A stretch of DNA of 64,000 nt from Thermoanaerobacterium thermosaccharolyticum DSM 571 (GTDB lineage: Bacteria > Bacillota > Thermoanaerobacteria > Thermoanaerobacterales > Thermoanaerobacteraceae), in NCBI RefSeq assembly GCF_000145615.1, contig NC_014410.1:1661501-1725500 (forward strand), read 5' to 3'. Made by a program: the position numbers and the translations under genes. The notes beneath the pieces were generated by a model that was given only the letters and a program-made list of their open reading frames with translations, was not told the DNA's origin and searched no databases. Positions 7,932 through 15,685 of the stretch are shown in pieces. Positions within the stretch are counted from its first letter, which is position 1, and each line of letters opens with the position of its first letter.

Positions 7932-9521
7932 ACTCAAACTTCGCACTTATAAAAGTAGCTCTGTACCTTGATAATTCAATATTATTTGCCTATAAAATAG
8001 CATGAGACCTCCATTTTTGGTATAATTGAATTATCTAAAAAATAAACCAATTGGAGGCTCATGCTATGAATAGTATAACACAAAATTACCAAATTGATAA
8101 TAAGGTTTCTACTTCGATTAAAAGTTTTTTCAAAAAATATAGAATTTCGGCTGCTTTAAGATTATCGAATGCTTACAAAAGCAAGGGTATTCCGGTTATT
8201 TCCATTTTTGAGTACTTATTCAGTATGATCTTCACCAATAGATCTATGTATATGAATATGCTAATGGGTACAAATCAGGCTGGTTTTAAGAAGGACACGG
8301 TTTACAGACTCTTAAACTCTATCCATATCAATTGGATCCGGTTTACTACTTGGCTTAGCGCGCAGATTATAAATGAAACAATTACTGGGTTAACAAGCGA
8401 TAAACGTGTAAATGTTCTTATTGTGGATGACTCTTTGTTCGAACGCTCTAGCTCTAAAAAAGTAGAGCTACTAGCAAAAGTATATGACCATGCTAAGAAA
8501 ACATACAAGTATGGCTTTCGCTTACTTACACTCGGATGGTCAGATGGAAATACTTTTCTCCCAGTTAATGGATGTCTTTTATCTACCGAAAATCAAAAGA
8601 ATCGTATCAATGAAGCTATAACTATGGACAAGCGATCCGCCGGGTATTTAAGAAGGAATTTAGCCCAAACCAAAGCAACAGCCGTAGTTCTGGAATTAAT
8701 AAAGGCCGCTAAAAAGGCAATGATTCCAGCATCCTATGTATTGTTTGACACTTGGTTTTGTTCTCCTTCTTCTTTGATTGCTATTAAAGAGATGGGCTAT
8801 GATATCATTGCAATGGCGAAGAAAACATCAAAGATGCATTACCTATATAATGGAATAATGCAGCCGTTAACGGCAATATACAAGCAAAACAGAAAAAGAA
8901 GAGGTAGGTCAAGATATCTGTTATCCGTGGAAGTTTCCCTTGAAAAAGACGGAAAATCTATTCCTGCTCGAATTGTATTTGTCCGAAACAAGAATAAGCG
9001 AAAAGACTACCTGGCGCTTATTACCACGGATATGAACCTTAATGAGGATGAAATCATTCGTATATACGGAAAGCGCTGGGATATAGAAGTCTTTTTCAAA
9101 GTGTGTAAATCATACTTGAAGCTCAGCAAAGAATGTAATTCATTATCTTACGATGCGATGACAGCACATACAGCAATAGTATTTACCAGATACATGATGC
9201 TTGCACTAGAGAACCGCCGATCATCAGATTTGCGAACAATGGGAGAGATATTTTACTACATACAGGATGAAATGTCTGATATTACATTGATTCAGGCTTT
9301 TCATCTGCTTATGCAAGTATTCTTAGATACAATAGCAGATAAACTATCGCTGACTTCGGAGCAGCTGGACCAATTACTTAATGCTTTTATGGCTGCGATT
9401 CCAAAAGAACTTAAGGAAAGACTCCCAAAATGTGCATAATTGCGTGAATTACTATACTTTTTTCTGGCAAAGTATTAAGTTTTCAAGGAACAGAGTAATT
9501 ATCTATGTGCGAAGTTTGAGT
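7932..9521 (+). mobile_element. Complete IS4-family insertion sequence
   Basis: Perfect 15-bp terminal inverted repeats bound it: ACTCAAACTTCGCAC at 7932-7946 and its complement at 9507-9521. Imperfect matching continues inwards (CTCTGT-CCTTGA on both sides). The word AATAAAT occurs just outside both ends and may be the target duplication, though the flanks are too AT-rich to be sure. It holds one intact transposase and is the only clearly intact DDE element in the window apart from IS21. Confidence 0.88.
8066..9439 (+). CDS. IS4-family DDE transposase
   Basis: About 457 residues. DDE residues are seen as Asp in LIVDDSLFER, Asp in VLFDTWFCSP and Glu in YGKRWDIEVFFKVCK, the last fitting the IS4 signature Y-(2)-R-(3)-E-(6)-K. 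I choose the ATG at 8066 because GGAGG lies nine bases before it; an in-frame TTG at 8051 is the less likely alternative. The frame is intact, so the element may still move. Confidence 0.9.
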   Translation: MNSITQNYQIDNKVSTSIKSFFKKYRISAALRLSNAYKSKGIPVISIFEYLFSMIFTNRSMYMNMLMGTNQAGFKKDTVYRLLNSIHINWIRFTTWLSAQIINETITGLTSDKRVNVLIVDDSLFERSSSKKVELLAKVYDHAKKTYKYGFRLLTLGWSDGNTFLPVNGCLLSTENQKNRINEAITMDKRSAGYLRRNLAQTKATAVVLELIKAAKKAMIPASYVLFDTWFCSPSSLIAIKEMGYDIIAMAKKTSKMHYLYNGIMQPLTAIYKQNRKRRGRSRYLLSVEVSLEKDGKSIPARIVFVRNKNKRKDYLALITTDMNLNEDEIIRIYGKRWDIEVFFKVCKSYLKLSKECNSLSYDAMTAHTAIVFTRYMMLALENRRSSDLRTMGEIFYYIQDEMSDITLIQAFHLLMQVFLDTIADKLSLTSEQLDQLLNAFMAAIPKELKERLPKCA

Positions 9522-9893
9522 AAATAAATTAAAGATTGAATCAAAAAATATAATTATCACTTAATAGCGTTTAACCTTAACAGAACATATGTTGAAAATA
9601 TTAATTATGTAGGTAATTCAAATACTTTTGAGCATATTGCTTGCTAACTCTTGTTATAGACACTGTTAAAGCAAATAATTTTTAATGCAAGATTACTTGG
9701 TGGTTGAAATCATACTGCTTTAAATATTTACTAATACTCGTCACTAAACAATCGCAGATTTTTATGTTTCTTCTAACTTTTGGCTACTCTTTATTTAGTT
9801 ATAAATGTTAAAACATATTTTTAAATCTTTATTATTTCACATTTTACCTATTTTAATTTTTGTTTTCAGGTAATCTTTCAATTACATTTTAAC
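9522..9893. other. Gap between IS4 and dgaF
   Basis: A 370-bp AT-rich stretch downstream of the nine-gene operon. I see no gene and no clear terminator hairpin with a T tail. Confidence 0.45.
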
Positions 9894-10649
9894 CTATAAT
9901 AATTTTTTTACCTCACTATAAATATCATAAACGATGTTAATATCCGTAAGGCCTGTTTTTTTATTAATTGCATAGCTATAAATGTGAGGTATTACCTTTT
10001 CGCAACCTGCATCTAAACAAGTTTTTATTATATTGATTATATTTTCTTTTGTAATCCCACCTGTTGGTTCAATTATTGGAAACCCATTCCTAGCACATGC
10101 CTCTGCTAATTTTTTTACTTCTTCTAAACAACTATCGCCATGTATATTATAGAACTTAATCGAATCTACTCCACTATCTTTTAACATTAATATAGCAGTA
10201 TCTACGTCTACTATTCCGCTTTTATTTCGACTACTATTTGGTCCCGTACTTATTTTAACTTTTCCAGGCTCTCCGGTCGGACCTATTAATGCATTTACTA
10301 TGGTATCATCAAATCCCTTTGCTTTTAAATATCCTTTTGTAAAACCGGCTGTTGGAAAAACTTGATTTACATGAGCTGGATTAACTTCCCCAGCAATTTT
10401 AGCAGCAACTTTCCATTGGTTTGGATCTCCTCCGCCTAATCCTACTGATATATTTGCAGTTGGTGCTTCCTTTTGATAGTTTTTAATATATTTAATACCT
10501 TCTTCAACGGTTTTAAATTGATTTGATAATATGCCTATAAATACATTTCCGTCAAGAATATTTATTATTTCCATAGCATTTTTAGGAGTTTTTGCTAAAA
10601 AATTAAATGCTATTTTGTCTTTGTAAAATTTATATTTCTCTAAATTCAT
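9894..10649 (-). CDS. dgaF: 2-dehydro-3-deoxyphosphogluconate (KDGP) aldolase, DgaF type
   Basis: This 251-residue TIM-barrel protein matches the KDGP-aldolase family found with DgaE. It would split 2-keto-3-deoxygluconate 6-phosphate into pyruvate and glyceraldehyde 3-phosphate. Visible features are the SVGLGGGDPNQW segment, a Gly-rich phosphate-loop region (PIIEPTGGITKENI) and a Lys in GVDSIKFYNIHGD that could be the Schiff-base residue. It is the last gene of the operon, 45 bp after dgaE, which would supply its substrate. Family and step come from known Salmonella DgaE/DgaF; the operon's full substrate is not known. Confidence 0.85.
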   Translation of the reverse strand: MNLEKYKFYKDKIAFNFLAKTPKNAMEIINILDGNVFIGILSNQFKTVEEGIKYIKNYQKEAPTANISVGLGGGDPNQWKVAAKIAGEVNPAHVNQVFPTAGFTKGYLKAKGFDDTIVNALIGPTGEPGKVKISTGPNSSRNKSGIVDVDTAILMLKDSGVDSIKFYNIHGDSCLEEVKKLAEACARNGFPIIEPTGGITKENIINIIKTCLDAGCEKVIPHIYSYAINKKTGLTDINIVYDIYSEVKKLL

Positions 10650-10694
10650 TTTTAACCCCTCTTGTTTAGATTTTTATATCCAATAATCTTTTAA

Positions 10695-11807
10695 CTATTT
10701 TTTTGAATTAATAATTTCTGCTATTCTCGATATTATTATTTTTTCATCACCATCATTTAATGGTCTTGGGTCAATATCAATATAACCAATATTTGCATAA
10801 TAATCTCTTGTATATATTGCTATATCCCCTGTTTCTAATCTTTTTATTAATTCGAATGCAGTCATGCCTACTTTCTCTTCATCTATTTTTATTCTTGCTC
10901 TATATATATCTCTTCCTGCTTCATCCCGAATTAAAACGGCTTCAATTCCTTTTATTAAATTTAATTCTTTTACCATATCATTCATTTTATTTCTATTTTC
11001 TAAAGCTTTTCCCTCTACATCTGCTTTTCCATATAGTTCTATAGCTTTTAAAAGTCCCATAATATTTTCTTTTCCGACTTTCATTGCTCTTCCTATTCCT
11101 TTGTATTGTTCCTTACAATATTTTATCCATTCTTCCTTCCCTGTTATAAATCCAGAGGTTGGACCACCAATGGCTTTACCACCACTGTATATTACCATAT
11201 CTGCTCCCAATTTTACATATTTCTTTAAGTCTTCTTCTGCTGCGGCATCTATTATTAAAGGAAGTTTATGGTTATGTGCAATCTCAATCATTTTTTCTAT
11301 TGATAACATACCCTTTTGTACGGTATGATGAGACTTAATGTATATTAATGCGGTAGTTTTATCATTTATTGCTTTTTCTACATGTTGATATTCAACTTTA
11401 TTCGCTTGACCTACTTCTACAGGTATTCCGCCCCCTAGCATAATCATTTGATTTATTGGTGCTCCAAAATTTATTGAATGTCCTTTCTGTATGATTATTT
11501 CGTTCTTTAATCCGTCACTTTTGGGCATTTTTTCTATTAAAGATAGGTTATCTTTTGCGATAGTAGCAGCAACTGAAATTGCTATTCCTGCTGAAGCACC
11601 TACTGTTACACAGGAATCATCCCCTCCTGTATATTTTGATATTATTTCTCCTGCTTTATCTATCAATGACGATATTTCAACATATTCCATAGATGCTTTC
11701 TTTATCATTTCTGCAACTTCTTGAGAAACAGCTGTTGCACCTAATGCAGTCATTTTCCCACTTGCATTTATTACTTTTTTTAAGCCTATTTTTTCGTACA
11801 CATTCAT
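10695..11807 (-). CDS. dgaE: PLP-dependent D-glucosaminate-6-phosphate ammonia lyase-like protein
   Basis: A 370-residue fold-type I PLP enzyme of the SelA/DgaE family. The PLP Lys is likely in MVIYSGGKAIGGPTSG (about residue 212), after the Asp of LPLIIDAAAEED. DgaE removes ammonia from D-glucosaminate 6-phosphate to give KDGP, which DgaF then splits. The gene follows DUF4310 after a 75-bp gap with a strong hairpin, and precedes dgaF. Unlike the Salmonella dga operon there is no mannose-type PTS; DUF4310-4312 and the SFCGS protein fill that place. The enzyme family is clear, while the natural substrate is inferred. Confidence 0.85.
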   Translation of the reverse strand: MNVYEKIGLKKVINASGKMTALGATAVSQEVAEMIKKASMEYVEISSLIDKAGEIISKYTGGDDSCVTVGASAGIAISVAATIAKDNLSLIEKMPKSDGLKNEIIIQKGHSINFGAPINQMIMLGGGIPVEVGQANKVEYQHVEKAINDKTTALIYIKSHHTVQKGMLSIEKMIEIAHNHKLPLIIDAAAEEDLKKYVKLGADMVIYSGGKAIGGPTSGFITGKEEWIKYCKEQYKGIGRAMKVGKENIMGLLKAIELYGKADVEGKALENRNKMNDMVKELNLIKGIEAVLIRDEAGRDIYRARIKIDEEKVGMTAFELIKRLETGDIAIYTRDYYANIGYIDIDPRPLNDGDEKIIISRIAEIINSKK

Positions 11808-11846
11808 TTATATTTCTCCTTTTATTTTTAAATTTTATTTTATATT

Positions 11847-11875
11847 AGCTGACAGATAAGTTTTATCTGTCAGCT
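11847..11875 (-). terminator. Strong intra-operon hairpin (attenuator or processing site)
   Basis: AGCTGACAGATAA and its complement form a perfect 13-bp stem with a three-base loop between DUF4310 and dgaE. The tail on minus is AT-rich but lacks an unbroken T run. It could trim transcription of dgaEF relative to the membrane genes or shield the upstream mRNA end. Confidence 0.6.
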
Positions 11876-11882
11876 TAAAAAC

Positions 11883-12539
11883 TCATTTTATAGGAAAGAA
11901 AATACCAAATAACATTGCACCCAGAATAGCTCCTCCAGCAACCGGTTTTTTAAAAGCATAAAATATAGCAGCACCTATTATTGAGCCAATGCCAACCGGT
12001 ATTGATGCCATAGTAGCAGAAACTACTATTAAAGGTCCTAAATATTGTCCCGATGCATTACCGGCACCCATCATGATGTCTGCACCAAATGTAGAATCTG
12101 AAGTATCTATCGTAAATTTCCTAATAGCAATAATTATAACGCCTATTATGGCACCAGCAATTGCTCCAGTAACTAATGCTAATGTGAAATACTTTAAAGG
12201 TGCTGTAATACCAGCTCCAAGCAATAAAGCTGCTATCCCAATTCCTACGCCTGTTTGTAGAGAACCACCGATATCCAAAATACCAACAAGTGGTCCTTCT
12301 AAAATACGTGCAAAAAGAAATGCTCCACCAAATGCTGCAGCTGCCCCAAAACCGCCACCTTTAATTCCAGCTTCTAACATTGCAACGACAGCCAAATCAT
12401 TAAAAGCACCAACGTGATAAGTATAATACATATGCGTACCTGAAAATATGCCTGAAGCAAGAGATACTACAAATAAAACAAATGCCCATTCAGAGTACCA
12501 AAAGCCTTGTTTTTCATGTTCAATAACTTTACTTTCCAT
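11883..12539 (-). CDS. DUF4310 membrane protein
   Basis: A 218-residue integral membrane protein, about six to seven hydrophobic Gly/Ala-rich helices after a short polar N-terminus. A GADIMMGAGNASGQYLGPL motif precedes the last helices. It is found with DUF4311, DUF4312, the SFCGS protein and DgaE/DgaF in Firmicutes and enterobacteria; its function is not established. It lies three bases after DUF4311, so the two membrane proteins are surely co-translated. By context they form the membrane part of a carbohydrate-acid or amino-sugar-acid transporter. The C-terminal third resembles the end of YhfT (26660-27943) by eye. Confidence 0.8.
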   Translation of the reverse strand: MESKVIEHEKQGFWYSEWAFVLFVVSLASGIFSGTHMYYTYHVGAFNDLAVVAMLEAGIKGGGFGAAAAFGGAFLFARILEGPLVGILDIGGSLQTGVGIGIAALLLGAGITAPLKYFTLALVTGAIAGAIIGVIIIAIRKFTIDTSDSTFGADIMMGAGNASGQYLGPLIVVSATMASIPVGIGSIIGAAIFYAFKKPVAGGAILGAMLFGIFFPIK

Positions 12540-12542
12540 TGT

Positions 12543-13325
12543 TTACTTCACCACCATACCAAAAATTTTGTGTAAATTAATTAAACTTTGAGGTACAATA
12601 ATATTAAAGCTCTTAAGCAAAGTTACATCAAAACCACGGAAAAAACCACTCAAGATGAAGAGAATTATAACAGTAACACATAAAGTTTTAGTTATTCGAT
12701 TCCAACCTGAATCATCTACTCCTTTTCCAATTAAAATACCTAGTACAATGCCGGGTACTGCATTACCCATTATTAATTGTGCTAACCCACCTAAAATCGT
12801 TCCCCAAACACCAGTCCGTTTTCCAGCATCAAGTGCTGCTATCCAAAAAACAATCGGCATAACTGGATTAATCAACCAATTAGCAGCAGGAACTAAAACT
12901 TTTACTGCCACATTTTGTAATGATTGTGGAATCGCCGCAGAAGTAGAATTTATAATAGGCACAACTATCATCCCAATGAGAGCACCGGCCAATGCCATTT
13001 TTTTTGGATCTTTTAAGGTTTCGTTAACGTTTTTATTTTTAGACAGTAGTAATGCTGCGGCCCAATTAGGAATAATTCTATGTTCTACATCTTGTGTTAA
13101 AGCACCGGCACCAAGATTTGTTGCCCATGAATTAAACAAAAAACCAAGTCCAAATGAGAAATGTGAAATAGGATCACCTTGACAAGCATTTAATTCTCCT
13201 AAAGTACGAAAAGCACCCATTCCTTGAATTGTTGGAGCGAAGAACATCCTAGCAGCGCCTCCTCCGACTCCAAATCCTACTAATGCACCAATTATTACTG
13301 ATTTTAAAATTATTGTCAATAACAT
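12543..13325 (-). CDS. DUF4311 membrane protein
   Basis: About 260 residues with around seven hydrophobic segments. Conserved-looking stretches are GVGGGAARMFFAP near the N-terminus and ACQGDPISHFSFGLGF after it. I place the start at 13325 (MLLTII), since a GGGGG ribosome site lies nine bases upstream; an in-frame ATG 21 bases earlier would overlap that site. The partner DUF4310 follows after three bases. The function is unknown but a transport role fits: large membrane protein, sugar-acid enzymes, PRD regulation. The GDPIS motif also occurs in YhfT. Confidence 0.8.
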   Translation of the reverse strand: MLLTIILKSVIIGALVGFGVGGGAARMFFAPTIQGMGAFRTLGELNACQGDPISHFSFGLGFLFNSWATNLGAGALTQDVEHRIIPNWAAALLLSKNKNVNETLKDPKKMALAGALIGMIVVPIINSTSAAIPQSLQNVAVKVLVPAANWLINPVMPIVFWIAALDAGKRTGVWGTILGGLAQLIMGNAVPGIVLGILIGKGVDDSGWNRITKTLCVTVIILFILSGFFRGFDVTLLKSFNIIVPQSLINLHKIFGMVVK

Positions 13326-13451
13326 AAAATATAACCCCCTTTTCATTCTAGAAGTTTATTTTAGATTTGTAGTAAAATTTATTTCCCTCCTTAAAATTAA
13401 ATAATTATCTAATTTTAAGTTTATAAAAAGCACTCCTAAATTCCAATAAAC

Positions 13452-13784
13452 TTATTTCTTTAAGTTACATAAAAATGAAAGTTTATTTTCTGACTCTTCA
13501 AATTTTATTTGTGAAATCTCTATAATTCCAACGCGAACAGTTATTTCTGTTTCGATCTCATAAAAAGTACGTTTTCGTGGAAAAAATAATCCAAGAAATC
13601 TTTCTGTATATACGATTTTTCTTGCATTTATAATTACCACACTTTTAGGTTCAATTCTAATTAATAATTCTTTTGTTTTTTCCACAAGACGGCTTTTAAT
13701 TTGTGAAAAAATTTTATTAAATACTTCTTCTATTGTTTCTCCATTGCCTTTAATTTTTAATTTTTTTTCAAATTCCTTATACAT
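13452..13784 (-). CDS. DUF4312 protein
   Basis: A 110-residue soluble protein, mixed alpha/beta, with a basic middle (FFPRKRTFYEIETE) and no signal peptide or membrane helix. Its start overlaps the end of the SFCGS gene by eight bases, suggesting translational coupling. DUF4312 proteins occur only in this kind of cluster as far as I know and have no assigned role; a cytoplasmic subunit of the DUF4310/4311 system is plausible. Confidence 0.75.
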   Translation of the reverse strand: MYKEFEKKLKIKGNGETIEEVFNKIFSQIKSRLVEKTKELLIRIEPKSVVIINARKIVYTERFLGLFFPRKRTFYEIETEITVRVGIIEISQIKFEESENKLSFLCNLKK

Positions 13785-14160
13785 CTTTCTTCTCTTTTTC
13801 AGCTAATTTTATTAATTCTTCAGTAAGTCTCTTCCCGAGTTCTTCTATATCCATAAATCCAAAACCAATAACTTTTTTACCTTCTCTTAAAGCGGTTAAA
13901 CCAGCTTCAATAGATCTAAGGCCAAATGCTACTGGATATCCATATTTTGTTTGTGCGGTTAATGCACCTGCTCCTCCACTGCCGCAAAAAGATATACCCA
14001 AATCTGCATTTTGTTCATACATTACATCACCTACCTTCATGTCTGCACCGACACCGGGAATTACAATTGCAATACCACCTGCGGATTCGACACCCTTTGC
14101 GACATTTTTTCCTTTGCCGAGTCTATCACCAATTACTACTTTTACTTTACGCATTTTCAC
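13777..14160 (-). CDS. Glycine-rich SFCGS-family protein
   Basis: A 127-residue soluble protein. A short beta/alpha N-terminus (VKVVIGDRLGKGKNVAKGV) leads to the signature ADLGISFCGSGGAGAL near residue 60 and then KVIGFGFMDIEELGKRL near the end. A Cys followed by a Gly/Ser-rich loop is reminiscent of the phospho-Cys loop of PTS EIIB proteins. By eye the same pattern is in YhfU at 27956-28324 (ADYYVGACSTGGGGAL, then KVAFGFTNDHIEKAI), so the two look related. It lies between the PRD gene and DUF4312. Its biochemical role is unknown. Confidence 0.8.
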   Translation of the reverse strand: MKMRKVKVVIGDRLGKGKNVAKGVESAGGIAIVIPGVGADMKVGDVMYEQNADLGISFCGSGGAGALTAQTKYGYPVAFGLRSIEAGLTALREGKKVIGFGFMDIEELGKRLTEELIKLAEKEKKDV

Positions 14161-14168
14161 CCTCCTTA

Positions 14169-14543
14169 TTATTCTAATTTTGAAACATCGAAGTGAACAG
14201 CCAATAAAAATATCTCGACACTATCTAATTTTTTATGTTGTTTTTGCACATATTGTTGTAAAATTTCTGTACTTAGTTCTTTTGAGCTAAGTGAAATTTC
14301 CTTCCATAAATCAGATTCTATTGGTGGTAATTTGCTATCATTCTGTATTCTTCTAATGAAAGCTAATAAATGATGTCCTATTAAAATTAATCTATTACTA
14401 GTAAAAGAAAAACCTTTTTCGCCTCCTTTCAATTCAATAGCTTTTAGTAGCTCCCCTAGCTGATTTTTCTCATATTCCGTTACCACCTCTTTTTTGCAAA
14501 TTTCTTCTATTACTGTATTTAAAGAAACATTTGTATTATTCAT
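14169..14543 (-). CDS. Stand-alone PRD-domain protein
   Basis: About 124 residues, nearly all one PTS-regulation domain. The conserved His lies in SNRLILIGHHLLAFIRRI, and a second His candidate in LLAVHFDVSK near the end. PRDs are phosphorylated on His by PTS proteins or bind their partners, but here there is no DNA- or RNA-binding domain. The start at 14543 (MNNTNVS) follows AGGAGAGG and overlaps the amidohydrolase stop by eight bases. YhfY (28321) holds the same place in the yhf operon. It may be a signal receiver or regulatory subunit of the transporter. Confidence 0.75.
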   Translation of the reverse strand: MNNTNVSLNTVIEEICKKEVVTEYEKNQLGELLKAIELKGGEKGFSFTSNRLILIGHHLLAFIRRIQNDSKLPPIESDLWKEISLSSKELSTEILQQYVQKQHKKLDSVEIFLLAVHFDVSKLE

Positions 14544-15669
14544 TACATTTAAATACCTCTCCTGATTTAATTGTATATAATGGTACCAAATATTTTCCAA
14601 CTAAAACTTCTTCTCCCATTGAATCTTTTAATTTTATAGGTGAATGTTTCCATGTTAAAATTGATATATCTGCCACAGTTCCTACTCTTAAATTACCAAT
14701 TTCATTTTCCATTCGAAGTACTTTTGCAGGCATATTTGTAGTCGCTTTTACCACGTCTTCCAGTGAATAACCCATTGCAATCAATTTTGTCATCGTAATG
14801 GCCATATTATAAACTGGTCCATTTAAATTAGAGTTATAAATATCAGTACTAATAGTGCTGGGGTTTAATCCTAATTCTTTAGTACGTTTTATTGTCTTAA
14901 AACTAAAACTTGATGTACCATGTCCTACATCAAATAAAACACCACGCTTTAAAGCTTTTTCAGCTTCTGGTATTAAATAACCATTCTCATTCAATATACC
15001 TCCTTTCTTTCCATGAAAAGCATGTGTTACCACATCACCAGCATCTAATAGATTAAGAATATCTGCAAGGTAAGGAGGATAATTCCCGATATGAACCATT
15101 AATGGAACACCTATTTTTTGGCTTAAATTTTTGGCTATCTCAAGAGGTCTAATTCCATTTCCCTTAACAACAGAAGAACTCATTCTAACTTTTATACCAC
15201 GAATTAAATTGTTATTTGAAATAGCTTCTATTACTTTATCAGGTTCTAAATATTTAAGATCAGCTAATTCAGAAAGTCCTTCACAAAGCCCTTGACTTGC
15301 AATATTAATCCAAAGTAGAATTCGTGTATTATTATTTTCAACTACTTCCTTCATAAAGTAATTTAAATATTTAACTCCCGTACTTCCGGCATCTACTACT
15401 GTTGTAACTCCTTGCTTTATGCCAACGTTATCAGCTAGTGTACCTAATAAAGTTCTATTCGGAAATACATGTACATGTAAATCTATCAGGCCTGGAATAA
15501 CCAGATTTCCAGATACATCTAATTCATTTTTAATATTACTTTGGTTTAAATTACCAGGTTTAAGAATACTTTGAATTTTCCCATTAGATATAGCAACATC
15601 ATATTTCCCATTTATATTATTGCTTGGATCTAATACATGACCATTTTTTATAAGTAAATCAATATCCAT
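14536..15669 (-). CDS. Amidohydrolase/deacetylase-family metallohydrolase
   Basis: A 377-residue amidohydrolase-superfamily enzyme related to dihydroorotase and AdeC. Metal ligands are seen as HVH in PGLIDLHVHVFP, a candidate bridging Lys in RGIKVRMSSS, His in LMVHIGNYPP and THAFHG, and Asp in TISTDIYNSN. The N-terminal beta domain (LLIKNGHVLDPSNN) is complete. It follows the BglG-type regulator gene by 16 bp. Placed before DgaE and DgaF, it could remove an acyl group or open a ring to yield an amino-sugar acid that DgaE deaminates. Family is firm, substrate inferred. Confidence 0.85.
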   Translation of the reverse strand: MDIDLLIKNGHVLDPSNNINGKYDVAISNGKIQSILKPGNLNQSNIKNELDVSGNLVIPGLIDLHVHVFPNRTLLGTLADNVGIKQGVTTVVDAGSTGVKYLNYFMKEVVENNNTRILLWINIASQGLCEGLSELADLKYLEPDKVIEAISNNNLIRGIKVRMSSSVVKGNGIRPLEIAKNLSQKIGVPLMVHIGNYPPYLADILNLLDAGDVVTHAFHGKKGGILNENGYLIPEAEKALKRGVLFDVGHGTSSFSFKTIKRTKELGLNPSTISTDIYNSNLNGPVYNMAITMTKLIAMGYSLEDVVKATTNMPAKVLRMENEIGNLRVGTVADISILTWKHSPIKLKDSMGEEVLVGKYLVPLYTIKSGEVFKCNE

Positions 15670-15685
15670 TTATTAATTACCTCTT

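Noticed and set aside
10760-11328. Long plus-strand reading frames opposite dgaE
   Set aside because: They mirror codon use of the minus-strand gene, are Leu/Ile/Ser-rich low-complexity translations and have no ribosome sites.
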